DNA from: DATMER01 sp034667225
GTDB taxonomy: Bacteria; Acidobacteriota; Thermoanaerobaculia; Multivoradales; UBA5704
Length of the DNA stretch: 64,000 bases
Direction of reading: 5' to 3'
NCBI GenBank assembly: GCA_034667225.1
Contig: JAXDKG010000045.1
Span: 1 to 64,000 of the forward strand
Shown here: positions 44,022-53,000 of the stretch, one piece after another
Layout: every line of letters starts with the position of its first letter
Numbering within the stretch: the stretch's first letter is position 1
Translations under genes and position numbers: made by a program
The notes under the pieces: generated by a model
What the model saw: the letters and a program-made list of their open reading frames with translations, nothing else
The model's database searches: none
Told to the model about the DNA's origin: nothing

Positions 44022-44155
44022 GTTCTGTTGTTCCTCCTGATCGCCCCACTATGCAAAGGGCGCGCCGTCGTGCTTTCGGGTCGGCACTGCTCTTGCACTC
44101 TCCCATGGACGCAAGGCTCGCGGGTCGCGAGCAACCGATCCAGGAGGATTCCGCC

Positions 44156-45610
44156 ATGAGATGGAAGACCAACATAGCCGCGCTCGCGCTCCTCGCGATC
44201 ACGGCCACGAGCTGTTCGACCAACCCGGCGACGGGCAAGAAGCAGATTGCCTTCATCGGCGAGGAGCAGGAAATTGCCATGGGCCGCGAGGCCGATCAGC
44301 AGATCGTCCAGCAGCTCGGTCTCTATGACGACAAGGACGTCCAGGCCTACGTCAGCCGGCTGGGCAAGCAGCTTGCCGCCTCCTCCGAGCGTCCGAACCT
44401 GCCATGGACCTTCCGCGTCGTGGACGATCCGGTGGTGAACGCGTTCGCCCTGCCCGGCGGCTACATCTACGTCACCCGCGGCTTGATGACCCACCTCACG
44501 TCGGAGGCCGAGCTGGCCTCGGTCATTGGCCATGAGATCGGCCACGTCACCGGCCGCCACAGCGTGGAGCAGATGAGCAAGGCACAGCTCGCCCAGGTCG
44601 GCCTGATCGCGGGCATGGTGCTCAGGCCCGAGCTCGCCCAGCAGTTCGGCGATCTGGCCCAGACCGGCCTCGGGCTCCTCTTTCTCAAGTATGGCCGCGA
44701 CGACGAGCGCGAGGCCGACGACCTCGGCCTGCGCTACATGTCGCGCGACCAATATGACCCGCGCGAGATGGTCGGCGTCTTCGAGGTGCTGAAGCGGGTG
44801 AGCGAGGCCGAGGGCAACGGCCGCATCCCGGGCTGGATGTCGACCCACCCGACGCCCGAGAACCGCATCGGCCGGATCTCCGAGCAGGTCGCGAAGCTCG
44901 ACGCCTCGACTTTCGCCAACGCCCGCGTAGGCCGCGAGCCCTATCTGAAGGAGCTGGACGGTATGCCGTTCGGCCAGAACCCCCGCGAGGGCTACTTCAT
45001 CGGCAACCGGTTCATCCAGCCCGAGCTCGGGTTCGAGATCCGCTTCCCGCAGGGTTGGAAGGCCAGCAACCAGAAGGCGTCCGTGGGCGCCATGAGCCCC
45101 AACGAGGACGCGGTCGTGGTCCTGACGCTCTCCGGCCAGCAGTCGCCGCAGGCTGCGGCCCAGGCGTTCTTCAGCCAGCAGGGCGTGGTCCAGGGGCAGT
45201 CGCTGCGCGCGGATCTGGGCGGTCTGCCGGCCGTGGCCAACGTCTTCGGCGTGCAGCGCGGCCAGGCGGGGGACCTCCAGGGCGTGGTGGCTTTCGTGGA
45301 GCACCAGAACAAGGTCTACCAGGTCCTGGGCTACACCATGGCCAACCGCTGGCGCAACTACAGCGACGAGCTCAGTGCGGCGCTCGGCACCTTCGAGCGG
45401 GTCACCGAACGGCGCCTCCTCGACGTCCAGCCGAGCCGGCTCGACGTGGTGAGCATTCCCAGCGCGATGACGCTGGAAGAGTTCGCCCGGCGCTATCCTT
45501 CGACGGTGGACATCAGGACCCTGGCCATCATCAACCAGGCGGACACGAATACCCGGTTCTCCGCGGGCACCGAGCTCAAGAGGATCGTGGGCGGCGCGCT
45601 GCCCAGTTGA
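44156..45610 (+). CDS. M48-family metalloprotease lipoprotein (BepA-like)
   Basis: 484 residues. ATG at 44156 follows AGGAGGA. Signal ends 'ITATSC', a probable lipobox. 'FALPGGYIYVTRGLM' and 'ASVIGHEIGHVTGRH' with His126, Glu127, His130, then 'EREADDLGLRYM' as third ligand, define M48. C-terminal part (about 280-484) is a non-catalytic domain ending in a LysM-like 'EFARRYPSTVDIRTLAIINQ'. Periplasmic protease or chaperone for outer-membrane proteins in relatives. A long hairpin follows. Confidence 0.93.
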   Translation: MRWKTNIAALALLAITATSCSTNPATGKKQIAFIGEEQEIAMGREADQQIVQQLGLYDDKDVQAYVSRLGKQLAASSERPNLPWTFRVVDDPVVNAFALPGGYIYVTRGLMTHLTSEAELASVIGHEIGHVTGRHSVEQMSKAQLAQVGLIAGMVLRPELAQQFGDLAQTGLGLLFLKYGRDDEREADDLGLRYMSRDQYDPREMVGVFEVLKRVSEAEGNGRIPGWMSTHPTPENRIGRISEQVAKLDASTFANARVGREPYLKELDGMPFGQNPREGYFIGNRFIQPELGFEIRFPQGWKASNQKASVGAMSPNEDAVVVLTLSGQQSPQAAAQAFFSQQGVVQGQSLRADLGGLPAVANVFGVQRGQAGDLQGVVAFVEHQNKVYQVLGYTMANRWRNYSDELSAALGTFERVTERRLLDVQPSRLDVVSIPSAMTLEEFARRYPSTVDIRTLAIINQADTNTRFSAGTELKRIVGGALPS

Positions 45611-45617
45611 AGTGAAG

Positions 45618-45702
45618 AAAAGGACCAAAAGGGACTAAAAGGACTTTAAGGACATTGTCGTCTTTGAGGTCCTTTAAGTCCTTTACCTCCTTTTGGTCCT
45701 TC
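45618..45702 (+). terminator. Long hairpin built from AAGGAC repeats after the M48 gene
   Basis: The left arm (45618-45653) repeats AAGGACC-AAAAGGGACT-AAAAGGACTTT-AAGGAC at about 10-bp steps. The right arm (about 45668-45702) is its reverse complement with a few mismatches, leaving a loop of about 14 bases. Positioned 8 bases behind the stop, it can serve as terminator or mRNA 3' protector. It also forms an inverted short-motif cluster like the other repeat islands. Confidence 0.65.
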
Positions 45703-45945
45703 CGGATCAGCTTCTGACCCACGGTCGATCGTTTGACCCACCACACAGCCCCGAGGTGGGTTTGAAGGTGACCCTTTCCCTTGGTCCCCAAAGTGCCCAC
45801 CTTTTTGTAACTGCTTCTATCGCTTGAATTTCCAGCATCGCTAGAAAGGCTTGCTCTCTCTGGCACCGGAGTTGCTCTAGAAGAAAGACAGTTGTTTTCT
45901 TTTTGATGCTGTTCTGATGTCCTCGGTTGAGGAGGGAGGTTTGCC

Positions 45946-46032
45946 ATGACCCGCTTGATGTCGTTCGGTCTTGGTCTGGCCGCGATGGCGATGAAACGTC
46001 TCGTGGCGCTCGGTTTTGCCTGTCGTTCCTGA
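45946..46032 (+). CDS. Candidate 28-codon peptide gene in a 480-bp gap
   Basis: GGAGGGAGG lies 5 bases before an ATG that opens a 28-codon frame: 'MTRLMSFGLGLAAMAMKRL' then 'VALGFACRS' and stop. It is hydrophobic with three Arg, one Lys and one Cys, like a small membrane-active peptide. The strong site argues for translation; conservation cannot be judged. The rest of 45703-46092 shows no gene. Confidence 0.35.
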   Translation: MTRLMSFGLGLAAMAMKRLVALGFACRS

Positions 46033-46092
46033 AGTCTTGTCGTTCTGTTTTGGGTTGGAGGATTGAAGCGTATTTGAAGCCGGCCGGCGCGG

Positions 46093-46800
46093 TTACGCGT
46101 CGGCCGGTGCAACTCCCAACTGTTCCACTTCCAGCACTCCGATAAGACTGTTCGTGAGCAGCACTTTGCTCGCGGCCTGCAGGTCCCCGGGAGTCAGGGA
46201 GCGCTCCGCAATTTCCCCTTTTTCCAGCAGACGGCGCCGCACCGTCCCCGGCAGGCAGCCATCCGCGAGGGGCGGCGTGAAGAGGCCGTCCGGCAGGGCA
46301 AGGATCACATTGCTCCGTGAGCCCTCCACCAGATGGCCGTGCTCGTTGAGCAGCAGCGCCTCGAAAACACCCGCAACGCGGCGCAGCGCCAAACGGTTCG
46401 CTTGATAAGAAAGGCTTTTCAAGCCGGCGAGAGGGGAGCGCGACCAGATCCAGGGCTCAGGCAGGAGGACGACCGAGACGGGACTGGCCGGCGGGGTGTA
46501 GAGCGCAAGGGAGATCAAGCGGGTCTCCTGCGTTACGGCGACCCGCATGCGGGCGATCGGCCAGGGAGAGGCCGCGGCAACCTTTAACAATGCGGCGGCG
46601 AGGGCTTCCCGGTCCTCGGGCGGATCGATCCCGACCCGCGGTAGTCCCTCGAAGAGACGATCGAGATGGGCTTCCACGTCCGCGGCCTGGCCCTCGTCGA
46701 CGCGCAGAGTTTCGAACAATCCATCCCCAAGCATCTCCCCGACGCCTATGCGCACTTCCTCGATAGGAACCAGCCGGCCGTTCCAGTACGCAAGGCTCAC
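46093..46800 (-). CDS. pabC: Aminodeoxychorismate lyase / class IV aminotransferase
   Basis: 235 residues. Fold type IV PLP enzyme: 'GDGLFETLRV' near the N-terminus, PLP Lys in 'GLKSLSYQANRLALR', 'EGSRSNVILALPDG' and 'GCLPGTVRRRLLE'. Position behind pabB with overlapping stop/start supports 4-amino-4-deoxychorismate lyase, the last step to p-aminobenzoate for folate, over a branched-chain or D-amino-acid aminotransferase. Confidence 0.88.
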   Translation of the reverse strand: MSLAYWNGRLVPIEEVRIGVGEMLGDGLFETLRVDEGQAADVEAHLDRLFEGLPRVGIDPPEDREALAAALLKVAAASPWPIARMRVAVTQETRLISLALYTPPASPVSVVLLPEPWIWSRSPLAGLKSLSYQANRLALRRVAGVFEALLLNEHGHLVEGSRSNVILALPDGLFTPPLADGCLPGTVRRRLLEKGEIAERSLTPGDLQAASKVLLTNSLIGVLEVEQLGVAPADA

Positions 46801-48233
46801 TCGGAGGCTCCCAGCGCAGTCAGGAAGGCGCGGGCCTTGACTGTGCTCTCCTCCAACTCCAGCTCCGGATCGGAATCAGCCACGATGCCGCAGCCCGCGT
46901 GGTAGGCGATCCTCCCCTTGGCGCAGACGGCCGTGCGGATCGCTACGGACAGCTCCAAGTCGCCGCCCAATGAGATCCAGCCGAAGGCGCCCATGGCCGG
47001 ACCGCGCCGCACCTCCTCCTCGCCGGCCAGGATCGACATGGCGCGGATCTTCGGCGCGCCGGTGATCGAAGCGGGCGGGAAAGAAGCGCGCAGCAGGGCG
47101 GCGGGCCCCCGGTCCGGGAGCAGCCGCCCCTGCACGGTGGAGACGGTGTGGTGCAGCGTCGGCAGCGTCGCCAGCTCGGCATGCGCGGGCACCTGGACCG
47201 AGCCCGCGTCGCAGACTCTCCCGAGATCGTTGCGGGCCACGTCCACGATCATGGTCAGCTCCGCCCGGTCTTTCTCGCTCTCCATCAGCTCGCGGGCGAG
47301 CGCGCGGTCCTCACGCGGATTCGCGCCGCGCGGCCGGGTCCCCTTGATGGGCCGGGTCTCGACCCTATCCCCGCGCACGGACAGATACAGCTCCGGGCTC
47401 ACGGAGAGCAGTGCGCGCCCCCCTCCCAGGCTGAAAAAGGCGCCGTGATCGGCGGGGCTCGCGGCGCGCAGCCGCTGGTAGAAGGGCCAGGCGGACTCCT
47501 CGGGGAAAGGGGCCTCCAAACGCCGGCAAAGGTTCGCCTGGAAGATGTCGCCGCGGGCGATGTGCTCCCGGATGCGCTCCACTCCGGCCTTGAACCCGGC
47601 ATGACCGGGCCGGCTCACCACCGGTCCCATGGCCAGCTTCCCTGAAGAAAGCTCGGGAAGGGGCTGGCGACGGGACTTCTCCAGGAGCTGCTCGGTTTCG
47701 ACGACAGGGAAGGGCATGGTCCAAGCGTCCGTAGCCTCCAGGGTCCAGCCGCGGCCGTCCCAAAGCAGGCCGGCAGCGAACAGCTCCAAGTGGAGGTCGG
47801 GGAGACCGAGGTCGTCCGGCGGGGGAGGAGGAAGCGGCTCGAGCTCGCCGGCCAGCTCGTATCCGAAATAGCCCACCAGCGCGGCGCCTGCCGTGCCTCC
47901 CCAGGCCGCGAAGGCGGCCTCGACGAGATCGAAGCCGCCGGCCCGGAACGACACTTCGCCCAGGGGGCCCTCCACTTTAGCCCGCCCCTTCCTCACGGTC
48001 AGCGTGGCGAGCGGCCGGGCATACAGCCGGTGCGCTCCGGGTCCGCCGTCGAGCCAGGCCAACTGCCCCCGGAGCTCCGCTGCTACGGCCTCAGGTGATG
48101 GGGGAGAGTCCCCCCGGCCCGGCCGCAGCGGCGTGCGCGAGCCGCGCGAGCCTGCCGCCGGAGCCGGCAGCACCGACCTCAGACGCTCGGCGAGCTGTCT
48201 GCGCCTGCGCTCGGGGAGGCGGTCGGACCACAC
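46797..48233 (-). CDS. pabB: Aminodeoxychorismate synthase component I
   Basis: 478 residues from a GTG. Chorismate-binding domain with 'DIFQANLCRRLEAPFP', 'SPELYLSVRGDRVETRPIKG' and 'TRPRG', 'VDVARNDLGRVC', 'SITGAPKIRAMSIL' and 'GCGIVADSDPELELEES'. The PIKGT motif (Lys) is that of PabB rather than TrpE. Aminates chorismate using ammonia from PabA. The partner gene upstream encodes a degraded amidotransferase. Confidence 0.92.
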   Translation of the reverse strand: MWSDRLPERRRRQLAERLRSVLPAPAAGSRGSRTPLRPGRGDSPPSPEAVAAELRGQLAWLDGGPGAHRLYARPLATLTVRKGRAKVEGPLGEVSFRAGGFDLVEAAFAAWGGTAGAALVGYFGYELAGELEPLPPPPPDDLGLPDLHLELFAAGLLWDGRGWTLEATDAWTMPFPVVETEQLLEKSRRQPLPELSSGKLAMGPVVSRPGHAGFKAGVERIREHIARGDIFQANLCRRLEAPFPEESAWPFYQRLRAASPADHGAFFSLGGGRALLSVSPELYLSVRGDRVETRPIKGTRPRGANPREDRALARELMESEKDRAELTMIVDVARNDLGRVCDAGSVQVPAHAELATLPTLHHTVSTVQGRLLPDRGPAALLRASFPPASITGAPKIRAMSILAGEEEVRRGPAMGAFGWISLGGDLELSVAIRTAVCAKGRIAYHAGCGIVADSDPELELEESTVKARAFLTALGASE

Positions 48234-48240
48234 GGCCGCG

Positions 48241-48831
48241 TCACCACGCCTGCGACTGGTAGAGGAAATTGAACAGCATGTCCCTGCCTTCCTGAGTCGC
48301 GAACCACTTCGTATCCACCTGGATCCCCTCCATGCCGAGCCCCCAGACGCGGCAGCCCACGGTGGAGCCGTGCTCGTCCCAGGCGCTGACCTCCAGATCG
48401 TGCGGGAGGCGCTTGCGCCCGTCCAGCATAAGTGAGGTGGTCATGTCGCGCGGCGCGTTCAAAGGGCTGGGGAGGCCCGCGAAGAGGTTCACGGCATCGT
48501 GACGGATCGTCGCCTTCTTCCGGCGGGCCTTGCGGGCCGGGACGAGCACGCCCTGGGCCGCGGCGATGATGACCAGCATGCCGAGCCCGATCCCCGCGAT
48601 CGGGATCTCCCCGGCAAGGCTCATCACCACCTCCTGGCAGACGCCGGTCTCCTCCGGCCGTCCCGGTCCCGACGTCATGAGGATACGGCGCACCCTCGGT
48701 CTCATGTCGCGGATCTCCTCGAGCTGGAGCGATCCGGACGGGCGCACCTCGCACTCCGCGCCGAGCTCCCGCAGAGGGTCCACGAGGTTCCCCGGCGAGG
48801 GATCCCCGTTGTCGAGGACGAGGACACGCAT
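48241..48831 (-). CDS. Class I glutamine amidotransferase-like protein lacking the catalytic triad
   Basis: 196 residues. Begins 'MRVLVLDNGDPSPGNLVDPL', and 'RILMTSGPGRPEETG' matches the 'SPGPG' loop of TrpG/PabA. The nucleophile motif GVCLGHQ is replaced by 'IAGIGLGML' (Gly at the Cys position), and the C-terminal GxQFHPES is replaced by 'EGIQVDTKWFAT' (no His or Glu). It cannot hydrolyse glutamine by the known mechanism. It sits 7 bp before pabB in the same operon, so a structural or regulatory subunit is possible, with free ammonia or a distant PabA supplying PabB. Confidence 0.82.
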   Translation of the reverse strand: MRVLVLDNGDPSPGNLVDPLRELGAECEVRPSGSLQLEEIRDMRPRVRRILMTSGPGRPEETGVCQEVVMSLAGEIPIAGIGLGMLVIIAAAQGVLVPARKARRKKATIRHDAVNLFAGLPSPLNAPRDMTTSLMLDGRKRLPHDLEVSAWDEHGSTVGCRVWGLGMEGIQVDTKWFATQEGRDMLFNFLYQSQAW

Positions 48832-48922
48832 GCGGCGAAGTCTATAACCGCCTGGAGACAGAATATCGCCGGCAACTTTCTCTAAAGAATTGCGCCTAAG
48901 CTTGATGTGAGGTCCGTCTAAC

Positions 48923-50026
48923 GTGTCTATGAGCCTGCTCCGAACCGCCGTCCTGACCCTGGCCCTGGCCTGCGCCGGATGCGGCCACGTCATCCAAGGC
49001 CAGTTCGCGCCGAACCATCCTGGCAAGACGTACAACTTCGCGGGCCAGAAGTGCGCTCGGCAGCGGCCTGCCGGGGCCGGACCGGACGAGGTCTTCGTCC
49101 GCTACCTCGGCGCGGGCGGGCTCTATCTGGAATGGCGGGGGACGCCGATCCTCTTCGGTCCATTTTTCTCCAACCCCTCCTTCCCGCGCGCTCTCCTGGG
49201 CAGGCTCGCCACCAACCAGGTGCGGATCGACGGCGGGCTCAAGGGCATGGACCTCGGCGGCGTCAAGGCCATTTTCGTGGGCCATTCGCACTACGACCAC
49301 CTGGCGGACGTCCCCTATATCGTCGAGAACCTCAGCCCTCAGGCCCGGATCTACGTAAACCAGACCGGGGCCAACATGCTCGCCGGCGTGAAATGCGTGA
49401 AGGGGAAGGTCTGCCCGCTGGTGGACAAGCAGGAAATCCCGCTCGGCCTCATCCGGGTCCGTGCGGTCAAGTCCCAGCATGCCCCTCTCTTCTGGCACAT
49501 CAACTGGGCGCGTGGCGAGGTGGACAAGCCCTGGGAAGAGGATTGGACCCGCCGCCGCTTCCGCCAGCTCAAGGGCGGCACCGCCTTCGCCTTCGTGATC
49601 GACCTCCTGGACGATCTCGGAGCGGTCCGCTACCGCATCTACTACCAGGACTCGGCGAGCCCGGAAGGCGAGGGGTATCCCCTCCCGGAGGCCGACACTC
49701 ATGGTTACGACCTGGCCGTGCTCTGCATGGCCTCCTTCAAGTACGTGAAAAACCATCCCGGCGGTATCCTGGACAAGCTGCACCCGAGGCACGTGATGGT
49801 CACCCACTACGAGAACTTCTCCCGCGGCCCCGACAAGTCTCTTCAATTCGTCACGCTCCTCACGAACAGCGCAGCCAACCTCTTTCTGAGCAAGGTGCGG
49901 ACTTCGGTGAGCGAGAGCGATGCGCAGGGGCCGACCGCCGACGTCTGCGGACCTTCGAGCCGCGTCTCCACCATGCCGTTGCCCGGAGAATGGCTCCGGT
50001 TCCAGGCTTCAAGAGGTAATCCATGA
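48923..50026 (+). CDS. Metallo-beta-lactamase-fold lipoprotein
   Basis: 367 residues from a GTG (ATG at 48929 is an alternative). Lipobox 'ALACAGC'. The MBL metal motif is 'VGHSHYDHLADVPYI' (HxHxDH with Tyr), followed by later His/Asp in 'YRIYYQDSASPEGEGY' and 'HVMVTHYENF'. Related to UlaG/NAPE-PLD-like lipid or phosphoester hydrolases. Stop overlaps the patatin gene (ATGA), suggesting a shared lipid-related function. Confidence 0.82.
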   Translation: MSMSLLRTAVLTLALACAGCGHVIQGQFAPNHPGKTYNFAGQKCARQRPAGAGPDEVFVRYLGAGGLYLEWRGTPILFGPFFSNPSFPRALLGRLATNQVRIDGGLKGMDLGGVKAIFVGHSHYDHLADVPYIVENLSPQARIYVNQTGANMLAGVKCVKGKVCPLVDKQEIPLGLIRVRAVKSQHAPLFWHINWARGEVDKPWEEDWTRRRFRQLKGGTAFAFVIDLLDDLGAVRYRIYYQDSASPEGEGYPLPEADTHGYDLAVLCMASFKYVKNHPGGILDKLHPRHVMVTHYENFSRGPDKSLQFVTLLTNSAANLFLSKVRTSVSESDAQGPTADVCGPSSRVSTMPLPGEWLRFQASRGNP

Positions 50027-53000
50027 AGGTTCACCGTGCCTTTCTGCTCCCGGTCCTCCTCGCGCTCTGCGCGCAGCCGGCCCTCGCCAACCACGACGAC
50101 TGCAAGAGCGCCCTGCCGCAGGTCCTCAAGCTCGGACTGACTCGCCAGCCCGAGACGGAACAGCAGAGGAAGGTCCTGGAAGCGCAGGTCAGGTCCCTCA
50201 TCTCCGACATCTATGACGAACACGGCCGTTGCTCCGACATGAGGCCGCTCAAGGTCGACATCGCGCTCGGCAACGATTACGAGATCCTCGACTGGCTCGG
50301 TCAGGACCTCATCGATGCCGCCATCGTCCCGGAGCTCACCCTGTACCTCCTGAAGCGCGACGAGGTGGAGCTGCGGGAGCTGGCGATGCACGAGCACAAG
50401 GTCCAGGATCTCGTGCTGCCGGATCTGCAGGCCCGAGTCCTCTCCGGCCAGCTCTCCGGCAGGCGTTGGAGCCCGAGGGCGGACCCGCAGAGGGATCTGG
50501 AAGAGCTTCGGAAACGGGTGCTGAAGAGCGCGCTCGAGAGGGAGGACAGCGAGCACTGGGATGCCGAGGCCTACTGGCTGGGCAAGAAGGACGACGCCAA
50601 GGTGGGGCTCGGCTACCGCGCCGTCCTGGTCTCCCATCTCTCCTCCACGGGGTTCCTGGAGCCCGTGGCCTCCACTCAGCGCTGGCTGGAAGAGCGCCTC
50701 GACAGGATGGAGAGTCAGCGCCGCGCCTCCGTCCAGGATCTCTTCTGGCAGGTCTTTTTCGAGAATGCCCGCTTCACCCTGGAGTGCGGCTCGCTCACCA
50801 GGGAGCCGGGCGCGAGAGGCTGCTGGGAGCTTCCACGCCGCGAGGAAGAGGAGGGGAACGGTCCGATCGAGGTCCTTTTCCCGGGAGAGCGCGTACTACG
50901 GAGGCCCGGCCAGGATGCCCTCGGGGTTCCCGCCGGGGGCGGCTCCTACCACGATCACCTGGTCTTCACGCCGGCAAAGGCGGAGGCCCTCTTTCACAAG
51001 GAAGCCTACGCTCCGATCAATCCGGTGCTGCCACCCGAGCTGGAGAAGCTGTTCGCGGAGCCGGACGAGCACGCCCAGGGGCCGCCGCGCGCGTTCCTGC
51101 CCATGCTGGCCCCGGAGCCCTACTTCGGCGTACGCACCTTTGGTTTCACGGTGGATGAGAGCATGCGCCTGCTCCGCCAGGACCGGGCGACCTCCGGGCT
51201 GACCGAGGGAGAGCTCGACCTGGCCCTGGTGCTCCCCGGCGGCGGCGTCAAGGCCGCCTACCAGTCGCGGATCGTCGACGAGCTCTACCGCGGCGGGCGC
51301 TACCTGAAGAACTTCACGCTCCCGAAGCGCGAGGATGCCCTGAGCGTCGATTACGTGATCGGCACGAGCGGGGGAGCCCTCCTGGGCTTCTTCGTGGCCC
51401 AGCTCAGTGAGAAAGGGCCGTGGAACCTGACGGAGATCCTCTGGCACAACGGGGACGACGACCTGAAGAGCACCGACATCTTCGGCTGGACCGACCTGCT
51501 GCGCTACGCGAGCATCGTGACGGGATTCCTCATCCTCTGCTTCTTCCTGGGGGTCTTCTCGATCCCCGAGCGGGCGGCGCTCAATCCCGCGCGCCGGCCC
51601 CGGCTGACGGCCTGGCGCCTGCGTCTGACCCTCGCCATCATGCCGCTGCTGCTGATCGCGCCGCTCCTCGTGCGCCTGCTCAACGAGAAAGCCACGCACG
51701 AAGAGCAGGTGCCGGCGATCGAAGGGCTGATCTATGCCGTGCTGGGCATGTGCGCCATGTTCGCTGACCAATGCCTGGTCCTGGACCCCAGGCCAAGCCG
51801 CCGGGGAGCGCCCTGGGTGAAGCCGGCCGTGCCGCTCATCTTCGGCGGACTCCTGGTCGTCCTGCCGCTGATCGCGGCCCTCACGGACGGAAACGACCAG
51901 ATGGGGGAGCGCTGGTTCGCCCGCGATCTGACCGTGGGCTTCGCCTTCGCATTCCTGGGACTGACGGCGCTGCTCGGCGGCCTGGTCTTCCCCCTGCGCG
52001 TGCGGTCGCGGAGGCCCGGGCTCCGCACCTCCTTCTTCCTGGCCCTGGAAGTCGCAGTGCCCCTGCTTCTCGTCGTGGGCACGATCGGCCTGGTGGGGGT
52101 CGAGAGCATGCCCCGGATCCCATTCTTTCTCTCGGGATTCCTCCTCGTCTTCGTCCTGATCGCCGCCATTCGCTTCCTCGGTTCGCAGCGCCGATGGCTC
52201 CGCGGGGCGGGGTGGTGGACCGCCTACTACGGCAGCCTTCTCCTGGCCGCGTCCCTGGTCCTGAGCCTGGTGTGGCCCGGGGAGCTGGGCAAAAACCCCA
52301 CCTTCCGCGGCGCTCTCTCCATGCCCACCCTGGACATCCCCGTGGGCACCCTGCTCCTCTGCATCGGCCTCGCTTTGCTCCTCGTGGGTGGGATTGCCTG
52401 GGTCTATGCTTCGGAGGACCGTTATCACCTCCGCATGCCCCGCCGCTTCCTGGCCGCGTTCTTCGTGGTCCTGGCCCACGCCGTGGCGGTGTCCCTGGCG
52501 ATGTACGCGGTCATGTGTGCCCTGCCCGGCTGGCTTTCGCCCCTGGAGCTGACCGGGGGGTACTGGCGATGGCTCTTCCTCATGAGCGTGCTCTTCGGCC
52601 TGGGCCTGTTGCTCTTCGGCATCTACGGCAGGCGCGGCGGCCGCGTGCTGCGGACTCTCCGGCAGGGGCTCGTCTATCTCTGCTCCCACCACCCGAACGG
52701 CGACTTCGTGACGCGGAGATTCCTGCGCCTCGCCGCGATGGCGGTCTTCGTGCTGGTCTGGTGGAACATGATCGTGGCCCCGGCGCTCTATGGCAACGGC
52801 GCGGCGCAAGGCTACCTGTTGGGCGCCATGAAGCGATACCGCGAGGCCGGGAAGAAAGCCGGAGTGCAAGTGGCCTCCACGAACCCTGCCGCTCTTGCAG
52901 AGGCTGCCGGCAAGCCGGAAGTGTTCACCTTCGAGCCCACCAGCCGTTTCATCGCGCCGGCCAATGTCCTGGAAAAGGACGGGACGCGCTACTACCTGTT

